A DNA stretch of 64,000 nucleotides from Capnocytophaga stomatis (GCF_002302635.1 NZ_CP022387.1:1364001-1428000); one strand, 5' to 3'; shown: positions 17,204-26,888, counted from the stretch's first letter. The notes: generated from the letters alone by a model not told the origin. Numbers and translations are program-made.

Positions 17204-18080
17204 GATAATCCAAACTTAAATTTAAACTTAGATTTTGCTTCTTGAAATGAAAACCTTTACCAACGTAAAATAACTTGCTGAATCCGTCAGATTTCATTCT
17301 TGAGTTCCAGTTAGTTTTTCCTCTTTTTCGTGAAATTTGAACCAATCCACTGCTCAAATCTCCTTGATTTACGGGAGCAATTCCTCTTACGACTTCCACT
17401 TTTTCAATGTCATCAGTGGAAATGGAACGCATATCAATTCCTGAGCGAACAACATTTCGTTTCGCATCAACATAACCTGAGGAAGGTGTTACAATCATCT
17501 CGTAACCAACCGTTTCTTGCATATTGGAGTTTGAATTTATTGGGATATCGTCAATCGTAAAAGCAACTCCCAATGATGAAATAGAATAATTACCGCTCGA
17601 AATACCCGTTTCACGTAAAGTGAGCTTGTTTGCCTGATTCAACACGGGAGCACTGACACTTTTCCCTGGCAGTAAACTGACCAAATCAGCGAAACTTGAA
17701 GGTTGTAAATGCTTCATAGCCTTTTGGTCAATCACGGAAGTAGATGTCGGAGCTTTTTTTTCCATCGCTGTAACTACCACTTCTTGCAAAAATTCTCTGT
17801 TTTCCTTCAATGAAATTACTATCAAAGTATCATTTTTTATAGAAATATTTGCGGAATAATTCTCAAACGAAATATGTGAAATTTTTACTGTGTATTTGCC
17901 TTCTTGTAAAGAGAAAGAACACATCCCCTCCGAATTGGTGAAATTTCCTTTGTTATTTGCCAAAACGTGTGCTTGAGCAATCGGATTTTGCAGAGAGTCC
18001 TGAACCTTTAAGGTCAGTGTCGCCTGTCCGTGTACTTGATAGAAAATAAAAACCGCAAAAAGAAATAAATAGTTTCGCAC
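17169..18080 (-). pseudogene. TonB-dependent receptor, N-terminal part only (truncated)
   Basis: 303 aa against a usual 700-950. The order is a signal peptide (to VHGQA), a carboxypeptidase-regulatory-like beta domain (~20-100), and a plug domain with LQEVVVTAMEKK, DDIPINSN, VEVVRGIAPVNQGDLSSGLVQI. Only the first barrel strands follow, then a TAG at YAFNE. Without a barrel it cannot form a channel. Receptors of this kind import iron complexes, and the adjacent peroxidase suggests an iron- or heme-related operon (inference). A TACATTTG -7 box lies at 18111-18104. Confidence 0.85.
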
Positions 18081-18270
18081 TGTTTGTCACTCTTTTTAGG
18101 ATACAAATGTATAAATATTTTTAATAAATCTAAATAAATAAATTGTTAAAAGAAGGACAACTCATTCAATTCACAACAACACACAAATATTGATTGTAAA
18201 AGTCTCCTTCATTCTTTACCAAAGCAAGCAAAACATTTAAAATTCAATAAATGCACTTCCTCTTAAATAA

Positions 18271-18300
18271 TTGCATATTCTCAATTAATATTTATCTTTG
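18271..18300 (+). promoter_or_regulatory. Promoter of the PfkB kinase gene
   Basis: TTG (18271-18273), a 19-base spacer and TATCTTTG (18293-18300). The ATG is at 18349. The rest of the 18081-18348 gap holds only AT-rich sequence and the divergent receptor promoter region. Confidence 0.7.
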
Positions 18301-18348
18301 TAGCTTAAAAAATAAGACTTTCAAAAACTATAAATTTTTTCAATAAAA

Positions 18349-19275
18349 ATGGGTAAATTGCTAATCGTTGGTACCGTAGCCTTTGACGTGATTGAAACAC
18401 CTTTTGCCAAGACCGATAAAATAATGGGAGGAGCCGCGAATTACATTGCTGTGGCGGCGGCTCAGTTTGGGGTAAATGCTGCCGTTGTTTCAATCGTAGG
18501 AGAGGATTACCCACAACCTTTTTTGAACCTTCTGACCGATAGAAATATTGATATTTCGGGGGTAGAAATTGTTAAAGGAGGAAAATCTTTCTTTTGGAGC
18601 GGAAAATACCATAACGATATGAACGTACGCGATACGTTGGAAACACAATTGAATGTGCTATCGGATTTTAAACCCGTTATTCCCGAAGCATACAAAGATG
18701 CCCAAGTACTTATGCTCGGTAACTTACACCCTAAAATACAGCTTGATATCCTTCGGCAGATGAATAAGAAACCTAATTTGGTAGTTCTCGATACGATGGA
18801 CTATTGGATGAACAACACTTGGGAACTGCTCATTGAGGTGATAAACAAAGTAGATGTCATTACCATCAACGACCAAGAAGCACGCCAACTCACGGGGGAG
18901 TATTCGCTGGTAAAGGCTGCTCAAAAGATAATGAATATGGGGGTAAAATATGTGGTTATCAAAAAAGGCGAACACGGGGTACTTTTGTTTCATCAGGATT
19001 CTGTTTTCTTTGCTCCTGCACTGCCTTTGGAAGAAGTTTTTGACCCTACGGGAGCTGGCGATACGTTTGCGGGCGGAATGGTGGGCTTTTTAACCAGTGC
19101 AGATGATTATTCCTTTGAAAGTATCAAAAATGCGGTGATTTATGGTTCTAATTTGGCTTCGTTCTGTGTGGAAAAATTTGGTGCGGAACGTGTGCTGGAA
19201 CTTTCCAAAGAGGAAATGCGTGAGCGTCTTTTCCGTTTTAAAGAACTCACGCAGTTTGAAATGAAAATAGCGTAA
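18349..19275 (+). CDS. PfkB family sugar/nucleoside kinase
   Basis: 308 aa, ribokinase fold. The N-terminal GGAANYIAVAAAQFG is the first PfkB signature. The C-terminal DPTGAGDTFAGGMVGF holds the anion hole and catalytic Asp. Substrate is unknown. In flavobacteria I recall this kinase next to the PurF-like amidotransferase; here they are 3 kb apart because of an inserted lipoprotein and restriction-modification block. It is cytoplasmic. Confidence 0.92.
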   Translation: MGKLLIVGTVAFDVIETPFAKTDKIMGGAANYIAVAAAQFGVNAAVVSIVGEDYPQPFLNLLTDRNIDISGVEIVKGGKSFFWSGKYHNDMNVRDTLETQLNVLSDFKPVIPEAYKDAQVLMLGNLHPKIQLDILRQMNKKPNLVVLDTMDYWMNNTWELLIEVINKVDVITINDQEARQLTGEYSLVKAAQKIMNMGVKYVVIKKGEHGVLLFHQDSVFFAPALPLEEVFDPTGAGDTFAGGMVGFLTSADDYSFESIKNAVIYGSNLASFCVEKFGAERVLELSKEEMRERLFRFKELTQFEMKIA

Positions 19276-19294
19276 CATTTAAATTTTTATAGAT

Positions 19295-20110
19295 ATGAAG
19301 AAAACTTTGATTTATGCAGCTTTGTCATTGTTTGTGGCATTTGCAGTAGCTTGTAAAAAAGATTCAACAGAAGAGCAGCCGTTGTACCCTTCATCGGATT
19401 ACCAATTAAGTACCGACGGAAAGGTATTAGAGAAATGGCTCAATCCCGAAACCATTTCGGTGGATATGCAGAAGGATATAAAGCTCCGTGAGGTTACTTC
19501 TATTGCACCAGAAGCCTTTAAAGACCGCAAAAAACTCACCTCTATTGTTATTTCTGATAAGGTTGAACATATTAGATACAGAGCTTTCGAAAATTGTACT
19601 CAGCTAACAAATGTTCATATTCCCAATGGTGTTACTACTCTTGGACTTGAATCTTTTACCAAGTGTTATAATTTAGTTTCCATAACCATTCCTTCTACAA
19701 TACAAAGTGTTGGTAACCAGGCTTTCTATGATTCAGGACTAAAAACTGTTACCATCAAAGATGGAGTGAAAAATATCGAAACGGGGGCTTTTCGAGAGTG
19801 TCGCGGATTAATAACAATTAATTTTCCGAATACATTAACTCATATTGGAGATTATGCTTTCTATGATTGTTATAATCTTCCTTCGGTTAATCTTCCTAAA
19901 AGCATTGAAAGCATTGGTAGAGATGCTTTTGGAAACTGTGGTAGCTTAACGACAATGACTGTGAACGCTACAACACCTCCTGTAATTAAAAGTACAACGT
20001 TTAGTAAATTTACAGTTAGGCGGATTAGCGTGCCAGCAAGTAGTGTAAATGCTTATAAAATAGCCGAAAGTTGGTCTGAATTTAGCGATAAAATTGTTGC
20101 ATTACCTTAA
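19295..20110 (+). CDS. BspA-like leucine-rich-repeat lipoprotein
   Basis: 271 aa. The lipoprotein signal MKKTLIYAALSLFVAFAVAC has its cysteine at 20. From ~70 onward there are LRR_5 (BspA-type) repeats of about 23 residues, each with a pattern like AFxxCxxLTxVxIPxxVxxIGxxAF. It ends in a small domain with RRISVPASSVNAYK. It is a surface or periplasmic protein-binding module; in other Bacteroidota, BspA repeats mediate host or interbacterial binding. It follows the kinase by 19 bp and ends at a strong terminator. Confidence 0.9.
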   Translation: MKKTLIYAALSLFVAFAVACKKDSTEEQPLYPSSDYQLSTDGKVLEKWLNPETISVDMQKDIKLREVTSIAPEAFKDRKKLTSIVISDKVEHIRYRAFENCTQLTNVHIPNGVTTLGLESFTKCYNLVSITIPSTIQSVGNQAFYDSGLKTVTIKDGVKNIETGAFRECRGLITINFPNTLTHIGDYAFYDCYNLPSVNLPKSIESIGRDAFGNCGSLTTMTVNATTPPVIKSTTFSKFTVRRISVPASSVNAYKIAESWSEFSDKIVALP

Positions 20111-20129
20111 AGTACTTAAAACATTTAAA

Positions 20130-20164
20130 AAAAAATCTGGAAGAATATATCTTTCAGATTTTTT
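20130..20164 (+). terminator. Rho-independent terminator after the LRR lipoprotein
   Basis: A 15-bp stem (20130-20144 with 20150-20164, one G:T wobble) closes an ATATA loop and ends in a T-run. Confidence 0.85.
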
Positions 20165-20224
20165 GTTTATACATCGAAATTCAAAAAAATAGCTAAATAT
20201 AGCTCGTTAGTACACTATATTTTA

Positions 20225-20232
20225 TATTTTTG
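20225..20232 (+). promoter_or_regulatory. Candidate -7 box for the restriction-modification operon
   Basis: TATTTTTG matches the -7 consensus, but no clear TTG lies 19-21 bases upstream. If used, the leader to the restriction gene ATG (20400) is about 160 bases. Confidence 0.4.
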
Positions 20233-20399
20233 TGGCGTTATTTCAAACCCCTTGCAAAATAAAAAGAAAACCGAAATGTAATGGATAGATATCCTTCAAC
20301 ATACGGGGATTTCTACTTGTAAACAACTGGCAAGTAATGAAGTAATAAACAAAAAGCTAAAAGAGATGTGAAAAGAGAAATTTTGTAACCTTTTGTGAA

Positions 20400-21257
20400 A
20401 TGAGAAACATCAGAGACATCAAGCGTACCATTGATAGGGATATCGTAAAAAAGATTTTCAGTAGCAAACCCAACGCCATTGAATTTTTACAGCTGTACGG
20501 ATACGACATAAGGCAGCTGTACAAACAAAAATCTGACGAATTATTTAATGAAATTGTACGTATTTGGAATTATGATGATGCAAAGGATAAAATCAGAACG
20601 CTTTTTAAAGAAAAACCCAAGTTTATAAACGGTTTAAAAGGTGAAGAAACCATAAACATCTTAATTAACGAGTGGAAAAACCTGAATTTAGGCAATGTAG
20701 GTTGGCCTTTTTCACAAGGGCAGTTTGATAATTTTGTTCAACATCTTAATGCTGAAAACACCTCACGTTTGGTTAAAGATGAAAAGGTAAAGTTAGCAGC
20801 TGTTAGATATCGCCGAATAAAGGAAATAAATACTGAAAGGAATGATTTTTTAGAAACCTTGGTTTTTCTGAAAAATGAAAATATTATACCTACGTTATCT
20901 CACACCAGAGGGGTTGATTTCTTTATTAATGGGGAAAGTTATGACCAAAAAGTAGCTAAAAGTCCTACTAATGAATTTAAAAAAGATTTTGGAGGCCATT
21001 GGAAAAACTTCGCCATAAACAATCCGCATAAGGTAGCGGAGTATCTTTATAAACATCAAGATGAGGGCAGGTTTGGAGCCTCTCCCCGTCTTTTCATTGT
21101 GTATTTGGATGAAGAAGTTTCGCCTGTCAGAATACGAAAAATTATTTCAGAAATAAATTTGGAAACCCCTTTAAAGGTAACATTTGATTTCAAACACATA
21201 AACGGCGGAATCAAAACCTACCAAACAGAGGCGTTTGTTATACTTTTATACAATTAA
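20400..21257 (+). CDS. Type II restriction endonuclease (PD-(D/E)XK fold)
   Basis: 285 aa. The call rests on two things: it ends 1 bp before a DNA methyltransferase gene, and it has a PD-(D/E)XK-like core. Asp173 in GVDFFINGESYDQK is followed eight residues later by Asp182-Gln183-Lys184, after a helical region with NDFLETLVFLKNE. The residues after the core (FGGHWKNFAINNPHK) are compatible with a specificity region. It should cut unmethylated copies of the site protected by the methylase. The recognition sequence cannot be read from the protein. No C (controller) gene was seen. Confidence 0.8.
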   Translation: MRNIRDIKRTIDRDIVKKIFSSKPNAIEFLQLYGYDIRQLYKQKSDELFNEIVRIWNYDDAKDKIRTLFKEKPKFINGLKGEETINILINEWKNLNLGNVGWPFSQGQFDNFVQHLNAENTSRLVKDEKVKLAAVRYRRIKEINTERNDFLETLVFLKNENIIPTLSHTRGVDFFINGESYDQKVAKSPTNEFKKDFGGHWKNFAINNPHKVAEYLYKHQDEGRFGASPRLFIVYLDEEVSPVRIRKIISEINLETPLKVTFDFKHINGGIKTYQTEAFVILLYN

Positions 21258-21258
21258 T

Positions 21259-22257
21259 ATGAACTACATCGGCTCAAAATACAAACTTTCGGCATTTATC
21301 AAACAGACGATTTATTCGGTGGTTGGGCAAGACTTATCGGATAGGGTTTTTTGTGATTTGTTTGCAGGAACAGGCATTGTGGGGCGTTCGTTCAAAAAAG
21401 AAGTAAAACAAGTAATTGCCAATGATTTGGAATATTATAGTTATGTGCTTAACAAGAACTATATTGAAAATCATACTCACATAGATTATTTTAAATACAT
21501 CTGTGAATTGAATTCCACCACTGGGGTTGAAGGCTTTATCTTTAATGAATACTCCGAAAATGGGAAGGCACAAAGGCAGTACTTCAAAGAAGCCAACGGC
21601 AAACGCATCGATGCCATTCGTCAGCAAATTGAACGATGGAAAAACAGGCAGGAAATATCTGTAAATGAGTATTATTTTCTGTTAGCATCACTGCTTGAAA
21701 GTGCCGATAAGGTGGCAAACACGGCTTCGGTATATGGGGCTTTTTTAAAACATATCAAAAAATCGGCTCAAAAAGATTTATGGATAGAACCTGCCGATTT
21801 TATCGTAAACCATAACCAACATAAGGTTTATAATGAAGATAGCAATTCGCTCATCAAAAAAATTCAAGGCGATATTCTTTATCTTGACCCACCTTACAAC
21901 GCACGCGAGTACGGAGCTAATTATCATTTACTTAACACCATAGCCAAATATGATGAATTTGTACCCAAAGGAAAAACAGGGCTTCGGAGTTATGAAAAAT
22001 CGAATTATTGCAAGAAAAATCAAGTTGCAAATTCATTTGACGATTTGATTAAACACGCCGAATTTGAATATATTTTCTTAAGTTATAACAACGAAGGGCT
22101 TATGCCATCATCTGAAATACAAAAAATTATGGAAAAATACGGCAAATACGATTTGGTAACAACCAATTACCAACGTTTTAAAGCCGACAAAGAAGAAAAC
22201 AGAAATCATAAAGCAAATCAAACCACAGAATATTTGCATATTTTGCATAAAAATTAA
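21259..22257 (+). CDS. Adenine-specific DNA methyltransferase (D12 class, alpha order)
   Basis: 332 aa from ATG 21259; an upstream start at 21235 overlaps the endonuclease and is less likely. The motif order is X (MNYIGSKYKLSAFI) at the N-terminus, I (FCDLFAGTGIVG), then IV (DILYLDPPYNAREYGANYH). This is the alpha order of N6-adenine methylases in the D12/Dam-like group. It transfers methyl from SAM to adenine in the restriction site. It forms a tight two-gene operon with the endonuclease. Confidence 0.92.
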   Translation: MNYIGSKYKLSAFIKQTIYSVVGQDLSDRVFCDLFAGTGIVGRSFKKEVKQVIANDLEYYSYVLNKNYIENHTHIDYFKYICELNSTTGVEGFIFNEYSENGKAQRQYFKEANGKRIDAIRQQIERWKNRQEISVNEYYFLLASLLESADKVANTASVYGAFLKHIKKSAQKDLWIEPADFIVNHNQHKVYNEDSNSLIKKIQGDILYLDPPYNAREYGANYHLLNTIAKYDEFVPKGKTGLRSYEKSNYCKKNQVANSFDDLIKHAEFEYIFLSYNNEGLMPSSEIQKIMEKYGKYDLVTTNYQRFKADKEENRNHKANQTTEYLHILHKN

Positions 22258-22281
22258 TCAAAAAAGATTAACTGACAAACA

Positions 22282-24177
22282 ATGAGCGACAACATTAAAC
22301 ACGAATGCGGCATCGCGATGGTGCGACTGCTAAAACCACTGGATTTTTACAAACAAAAATACGGAACTACCTTCTACGGCATCAACAAAATGTATCTGAT
22401 GCTCGAAAAACAACACAATCGCGGGCAGGACGGAGCCGGACTGGCAAGTATCAAACTGGATATGCAACCCGGCGAACGCTATATCAGTCGCGTTCGAAGC
22501 AACGAACCCCAACCCATACAGGATATTTTTACGCAAATCAATCAGCGTATCAGTGCTTTACTGAAAGAATATCCCGAACTGAAAGACGATGTTCAGGCAC
22601 AGAAAAAACTGCTTCCGTATGTGGGGGAAGTCTATTTGGGGCACGTGCGTTACGGCACTTTCGGGCAAAACAGCATCGAAAACGTACATCCATTTTTGCG
22701 ACAAAATAACTGGCAGTCGCGTAACTTAATCGTGGCGGGGAATTTTAATATGACCAATGCCAAAGAACTCTTCCAGCGTTTGGTAGCTCTCGGTCAGCAC
22801 CCCAAAGAAGACACTGATACTGTTACGGTTATGGAGCGTATCGGGCATTTTTTGGATACCGAAGTAGAAAGCCTTTACCGCAAGTTTAAAGACGAAGGAC
22901 TTTCAAAAGTAGAAGCCTCCAAACGCATTGCCGAAGAATTGGACGTAGCGAAAATTCTACGCAAATCCGCCCAAAGATGGGACGGCGGGTATGCAATGGC
23001 GGGTATTCTCGGTCACGGCGACGCTTTTGTGGTTCGCGACCCGGCGGGCATTCGTCCGGCGTATTATTACCAAGACGATGAAGTGGTGGTTATTGCTTCG
23101 GAACGTCCTGTAATTCAGACGGCTTTCAATCTGGAATTCGACCAAATTCAGGAACTCGAACCCGGTTCGGGCATCATCATCAAAAAAGACGGAAGTACTT
23201 CCATTACTGAAATCATTCCGCAATTGCCACGAAAAGCGTGTTCGTTCGAGCGAATTTATTTCTCACGCGGAAGCGACAAAGAAATCTATTTGGAACGCAA
23301 AAAATTGGGAGCTTTGTTACTTCCCGAAGTGTTGCAATCTGTAAGTAACGACTTGAAAAACACGGTGTTTGCCTATATTCCCAACACGGCAGAAACTTCT
23401 TACCTTGGCTTGGTGGAAGAGGCTGATAGTTACCTTAATGAGCTGAAACACCAACAGATTTTGGCAGAAAAGAACATTTCTTCGGAAAAACTTGCCGAGA
23501 TTCTTTCGCAAAAAATCCGAAAAGAGAAAGTTGCCATTAAAGACGCCAAGCTCCGCACATTTATCACGGAAGACAGCTCACGAGACGACCTCGTGGCTCA
23601 CGTGTACGACATTACCTATGGTTCAGTGCAAAAGGGTGATAATCTGATAATTATTGATGATAGTATCGTACGAGGAACTACCTTGAAGAAAAGCATTCTG
23701 AACATTTTAGGACGATTAAAACCGAAAAAGATTGTGGTGGTTTCTTCCGCTCCGCAAATTCGCTATCCCGACTGTTACGGCATTGATATGGCTCGTTTGG
23801 AAGACCTTATTGCTTTTGAGGCTACCCTGCAACTACACAGAGAAAGAGGTACTTACGATATTGTGGACGAGGTGTATAAAAAATGTATCGCCCAAGTGAA
23901 TTTAAGCGACGACAAAGTGATTAACTACGTCAAAGAAATTTACACTCCTTTCACTGATGAAGAAATTACCGATAAAATCACGGAATTATTATTGCCGAAA
24001 GAATATCCGATTGATGTAAAAATTATTTTCCAATCAGTGGCGAATTTGCATAAGGCTTGTCCGCAAAATTTGGGCGACTGGTATTTCACAGGCGATTACC
24101 CAACCAATGGCGGAAACCGTGTGGTAAACCGAGCTTTTATCAACTTTTATGAAGGAAAAAAAGATAGAGCGTATTAA
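22282..24177 (+). CDS. Amidophosphoribosyltransferase (PurF-like), long Bacteroidota form
   Basis: 631 aa, longer than the usual ~480. An N-terminal class II glutamine amidotransferase domain has a putative catalytic Cys9 (HECGIA), which would be exposed after removal of an 8-residue propeptide. RYGT (123-126) and GNFNMTN (153) follow. The PRPP-binding loop is IIIDDSIVRGTT (456-467). It transfers ammonia from Gln to PRPP to form phosphoribosylamine, the first step of purine synthesis. Whether this is the housekeeping PurF or a paralogue cannot be settled here. Confidence 0.9.
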   Translation: MSDNIKHECGIAMVRLLKPLDFYKQKYGTTFYGINKMYLMLEKQHNRGQDGAGLASIKLDMQPGERYISRVRSNEPQPIQDIFTQINQRISALLKEYPELKDDVQAQKKLLPYVGEVYLGHVRYGTFGQNSIENVHPFLRQNNWQSRNLIVAGNFNMTNAKELFQRLVALGQHPKEDTDTVTVMERIGHFLDTEVESLYRKFKDEGLSKVEASKRIAEELDVAKILRKSAQRWDGGYAMAGILGHGDAFVVRDPAGIRPAYYYQDDEVVVIASERPVIQTAFNLEFDQIQELEPGSGIIIKKDGSTSITEIIPQLPRKACSFERIYFSRGSDKEIYLERKKLGALLLPEVLQSVSNDLKNTVFAYIPNTAETSYLGLVEEADSYLNELKHQQILAEKNISSEKLAEILSQKIRKEKVAIKDAKLRTFITEDSSRDDLVAHVYDITYGSVQKGDNLIIIDDSIVRGTTLKKSILNILGRLKPKKIVVVSSAPQIRYPDCYGIDMARLEDLIAFEATLQLHRERGTYDIVDEVYKKCIAQVNLSDDKVINYVKEIYTPFTDEEITDKITELLLPKEYPIDVKIIFQSVANLHKACPQNLGDWYFTGDYPTNGGNRVVNRAFINFYEGKKDRAY

Positions 24178-24190
24178 CAAACTCGTACGA

Positions 24191-25231
24191 ATGAAAAAAG
24201 CCATATTTACTTTAACAATCTTATTTAGTGTCTTGGAAGGGTTTGCTCAGTTTTCCAACATTGAAAATACTATTAAAGATGAAATAGTAGGCAAAATAAA
24301 AGGATATAATCCTATCAATTTAGTTCCTTACTCCCTCAATGGAAAGGATTGGGGCTTGATGGATGTCGTTTCAAAAGAAAAGATAACTAAACCTATTATG
24401 GAAAGTCCTAACACTTTTCAACCTCATTTAGAGTTTAGTCTTAAAAATCATAAAGTTATAATTTATAAAGACTATACTTTTTCTGTAGAAAAAGCTAAAA
24501 AAAAGAATAATCCAACAAGAATTCTTTCAGAAACATATACTTCTAGAGATATTTTACCAGTTTCAGTGAAACAACATATCTCTATGGATAGTTTAGGTTT
24601 TAAAGTAGAGCTTTCTGGAGGGGCATTAGCTATTATCACAGAATATTCAAAAAAATACAAGAGACATCAACGTGATGAGGACAATATAGATATGATACCT
24701 ATTCCACACGGAAATTTATATTATACAGTTTTACATCAAGAAAACAAAGATGTTGTTATAGACCAAAATGGTAAGGAATTAGAAGGATTTTCATTCAAAA
24801 GAGCTAAAAATAAAACATTTTTTCATCAAAAAGTCAAATTTTGGGAGTTGGAACATCCTGAAACTTTTTTGTACGTTGAAGACTTTGATAATAAAAAAGG
24901 CTTAATTACACTTTCAGGTCAAAAAGTACTATTTGGGGAACTTTTAAGTGAGCCTTTCTATGATGATGTTTTATTTCAATATCACGTACAATCTGACAAA
25001 GAGCTATCAGGGATAGTTGATTTCTCAACTCGTGGATGGGTTGTTGCTCCTCAAAGAAAATACAGAATACACTCCATTTTACATACTTCATCAAGAGAAG
25101 TTTTCGGTAAGGGTTTAGATTCTGTGGATTATAGAAACAAAGACTTTGTAAATATCTATTTTCTAGTTAGTGAAGGAAATAAGTATTTTGTTTTAGATAC
25201 GAATGCAAATCCCATTAAATTTGAAAAATAA
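24191..25231 (+). CDS. Secreted protein with WG-like beta repeats
   Basis: 346 aa from ATG 24191, which gives a clean signal peptide (MKKAIFTLTILFSVLEGFAQ); an upstream start at 24149 lies inside the purF-like gene. Weak repeated units (DWGLMDVVSKEKITKP, KKGLITLSGQKVLF, LSGIVDFSTRGWVVAP) resemble KWG/WG repeats, which form beta-propeller-like surfaces. No catalytic residues are evident. It is followed by a terminator. Confidence 0.7.
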   Translation: MKKAIFTLTILFSVLEGFAQFSNIENTIKDEIVGKIKGYNPINLVPYSLNGKDWGLMDVVSKEKITKPIMESPNTFQPHLEFSLKNHKVIIYKDYTFSVEKAKKKNNPTRILSETYTSRDILPVSVKQHISMDSLGFKVELSGGALAIITEYSKKYKRHQRDEDNIDMIPIPHGNLYYTVLHQENKDVVIDQNGKELEGFSFKRAKNKTFFHQKVKFWELEHPETFLYVEDFDNKKGLITLSGQKVLFGELLSEPFYDDVLFQYHVQSDKELSGIVDFSTRGWVVAPQRKYRIHSILHTSSREVFGKGLDSVDYRNKDFVNIYFLVSEGNKYFVLDTNANPIKFEK

Positions 25232-25258
25232 TTATAAAATTATATTTTAGTTAAACAT

Positions 25259-25283
25259 AAAGAACAAGGTTTTCTTGTTCTTT
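25259..25283 (+). terminator. Rho-independent terminator
   Basis: A 10-bp perfect stem (AAAGAACAAG / CTTGTTCTTT) closes a GTTTT loop after the WG-like gene. Confidence 0.7.
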
Positions 25284-25339
25284 ATTGTTTTGCTATAATG
25301 TCTTTGTAGTTTTTATAAAACCTTCTTATCTTTTTGATT

Positions 25340-25927
25340 ATGAAACGATATGTATTCGTTCTTTTATTTCATACGCTTTTTGTAACGGCACAGGAGAAAA
25401 TAAATGTTTTGGAGGAAGTCATTGTCATTGCACAACAACCACCAAAATATGAAATAAAAAAGGAGTTGAAAGGCAAAAAGTACCTCACCCAATTGGCGAG
25501 CAGAAACATTTCTGTTGTAAGCACTTATCATCAGAAGAATACAATGAATTTGGTGGGTATGAAATTTTGGTGCGACGCTTCGGATTTAAAAATGGAAGAG
25601 GAAATCATTTTTGCTCGTCCTCTGCTTTTGTCCGAAACGATGGAAATAATGCTGTATTCCCCACAAAGTTTCCCGCTGAATAACAATACAAAAGAAATCA
25701 TATTCAGTTTTTCATCAAATCCCATTCAGTTGGAAGAAAATAAAACATATTTCATCGGATTTGAAATTTTGGACAAAAACAACACAAACAAAACCATAAA
25801 AGTACGAGCCTTAAACAAGAAGAAAAGCTATTCTTTATTGAAAATGAAAAATTCTACCGATTGGTTACGGCAAGATAATGCTCCTCACGGGTATAGTTTG
25901 GATTATGAATTGTATTTTATAAAGTAA
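25340..25927 (+). CDS. Secreted protein of unknown function
   Basis: 195 aa from the ATG at 25340 (the longer frame uses TTG at 25334). The signal peptide MKRYVFVLLFHTLFVTAQ is followed by NVLEEVIVIAQQPP, similar to the link between regulatory-like and plug segments of TonB receptors. The rest is beta-rich, with no cysteine pairs, membrane segments or known motifs. I do not recognise a family. A TGTCTTTG -7-like box lies at 25299-25306. Confidence 0.65.
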   Translation: MKRYVFVLLFHTLFVTAQEKINVLEEVIVIAQQPPKYEIKKELKGKKYLTQLASRNISVVSTYHQKNTMNLVGMKFWCDASDLKMEEEIIFARPLLLSETMEIMLYSPQSFPLNNNTKEIIFSFSSNPIQLEENKTYFIGFEILDKNNTNKTIKVRALNKKKSYSLLKMKNSTDWLRQDNAPHGYSLDYELYFIK

Positions 25928-25983
25928 AAAAATCTTCATTTGTTGATTAATCAATCACTTTCGTAAAAAACCGATAATAATTT

Positions 25984-26847
25984 ATGCATCACAAAATATT
26001 TTTTATTTTTCTTGTTTCATTTGCGATAATGACAAAAGCACAAACCAAAGGAAACTATCCGGAAGAGGATAAAATCGTGGTAGAAGGAGGTTCTTTCCTG
26101 ATGGGAAGCCCTAAATCAGCAGGAGAAGCCAATGAACGTCCGCAACATAAGGTAACTGTGAAGAGTTTCAGAATCAGTAAATACGAAATCACCAATGCTC
26201 AATATGCCGAATTCCTCAATGCAAAAGGAAATCGGAAGAATGGCGATGTTCCTTACATAGAACTGAAAGAAGGTTGGTGTCAAATCCGTAAAGTAAACGA
26301 AAAATACGTCGCTCAAAAGGGCTATGAGCAGCATCCCGTCGTGTTGGTTTCTTGGCACGGAGCCAAAGCCTATGCCGAATGGGTAGGCGGAACATTACCT
26401 TCGGAAGAGCAATGGGAATACGCAGCTCGCGGAGGCAACAAAACCAAAAATCACACCTACGCAGGAAGCAATTCCCTTGACGATGTGGCTTGGCATCGGC
26501 AAAATACCGATGAACTTCAGTCTGTTGGCAAAAAACAACCTAATGAATTGGGTATTTATGATATGAACGGCAATGTATCGGAGTGGTGCGAAGATATTTT
26601 CACCTCGTACGATTATAAATTAGGAAATACGAGCGTTCCCAAAGAAGAACCGTCACTCATCGGGAAACTGCTCTTCGCCGTAATGAGCAAAACGCCGACA
26701 AACAATGATTATCCCGAAAACAGAGTCACCCGAGGCGGGCATTACAACCAACAGCCTTCGAATATCCGCATCGCAAAACGACATAACTGCACCGAGTTGG
26801 GACAAATTTTCACAGGATTCCGAGTGGTTTTTCCTCCGGAGAGATAA
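25984..26847 (+). CDS. SUMF1/formylglycine-generating-enzyme-like secreted protein
   Basis: 287 aa. A signal peptide (to TKAQ) is followed by an FGE-sulfatase domain: GGSFLMGSP, HKVTVKSFRISKYEITNAQYAEFL, HPVVLVSWHGAKAYAEWVGGTLPSEEQWEYAARGG, LGIYDMNGNVSEWCED, RVTRGGHYNQ, TGFRVV. Many Bacteroidota members of this fold are not formylglycine-generating enzymes but structural or gliding lipoproteins (GldJ/GldK type). Here there is no lipobox and no gliding gene nearby, so the function is open. Confidence 0.88.
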   Translation: MHHKIFFIFLVSFAIMTKAQTKGNYPEEDKIVVEGGSFLMGSPKSAGEANERPQHKVTVKSFRISKYEITNAQYAEFLNAKGNRKNGDVPYIELKEGWCQIRKVNEKYVAQKGYEQHPVVLVSWHGAKAYAEWVGGTLPSEEQWEYAARGGNKTKNHTYAGSNSLDDVAWHRQNTDELQSVGKKQPNELGIYDMNGNVSEWCEDIFTSYDYKLGNTSVPKEEPSLIGKLLFAVMSKTPTNNDYPENRVTRGGHYNQQPSNIRIAKRHNCTELGQIFTGFRVVFPPER

Positions 26848-26888
26848 TTCTTCCTGCATAACTTCTCAAACAAATTAATAATCCCCTA

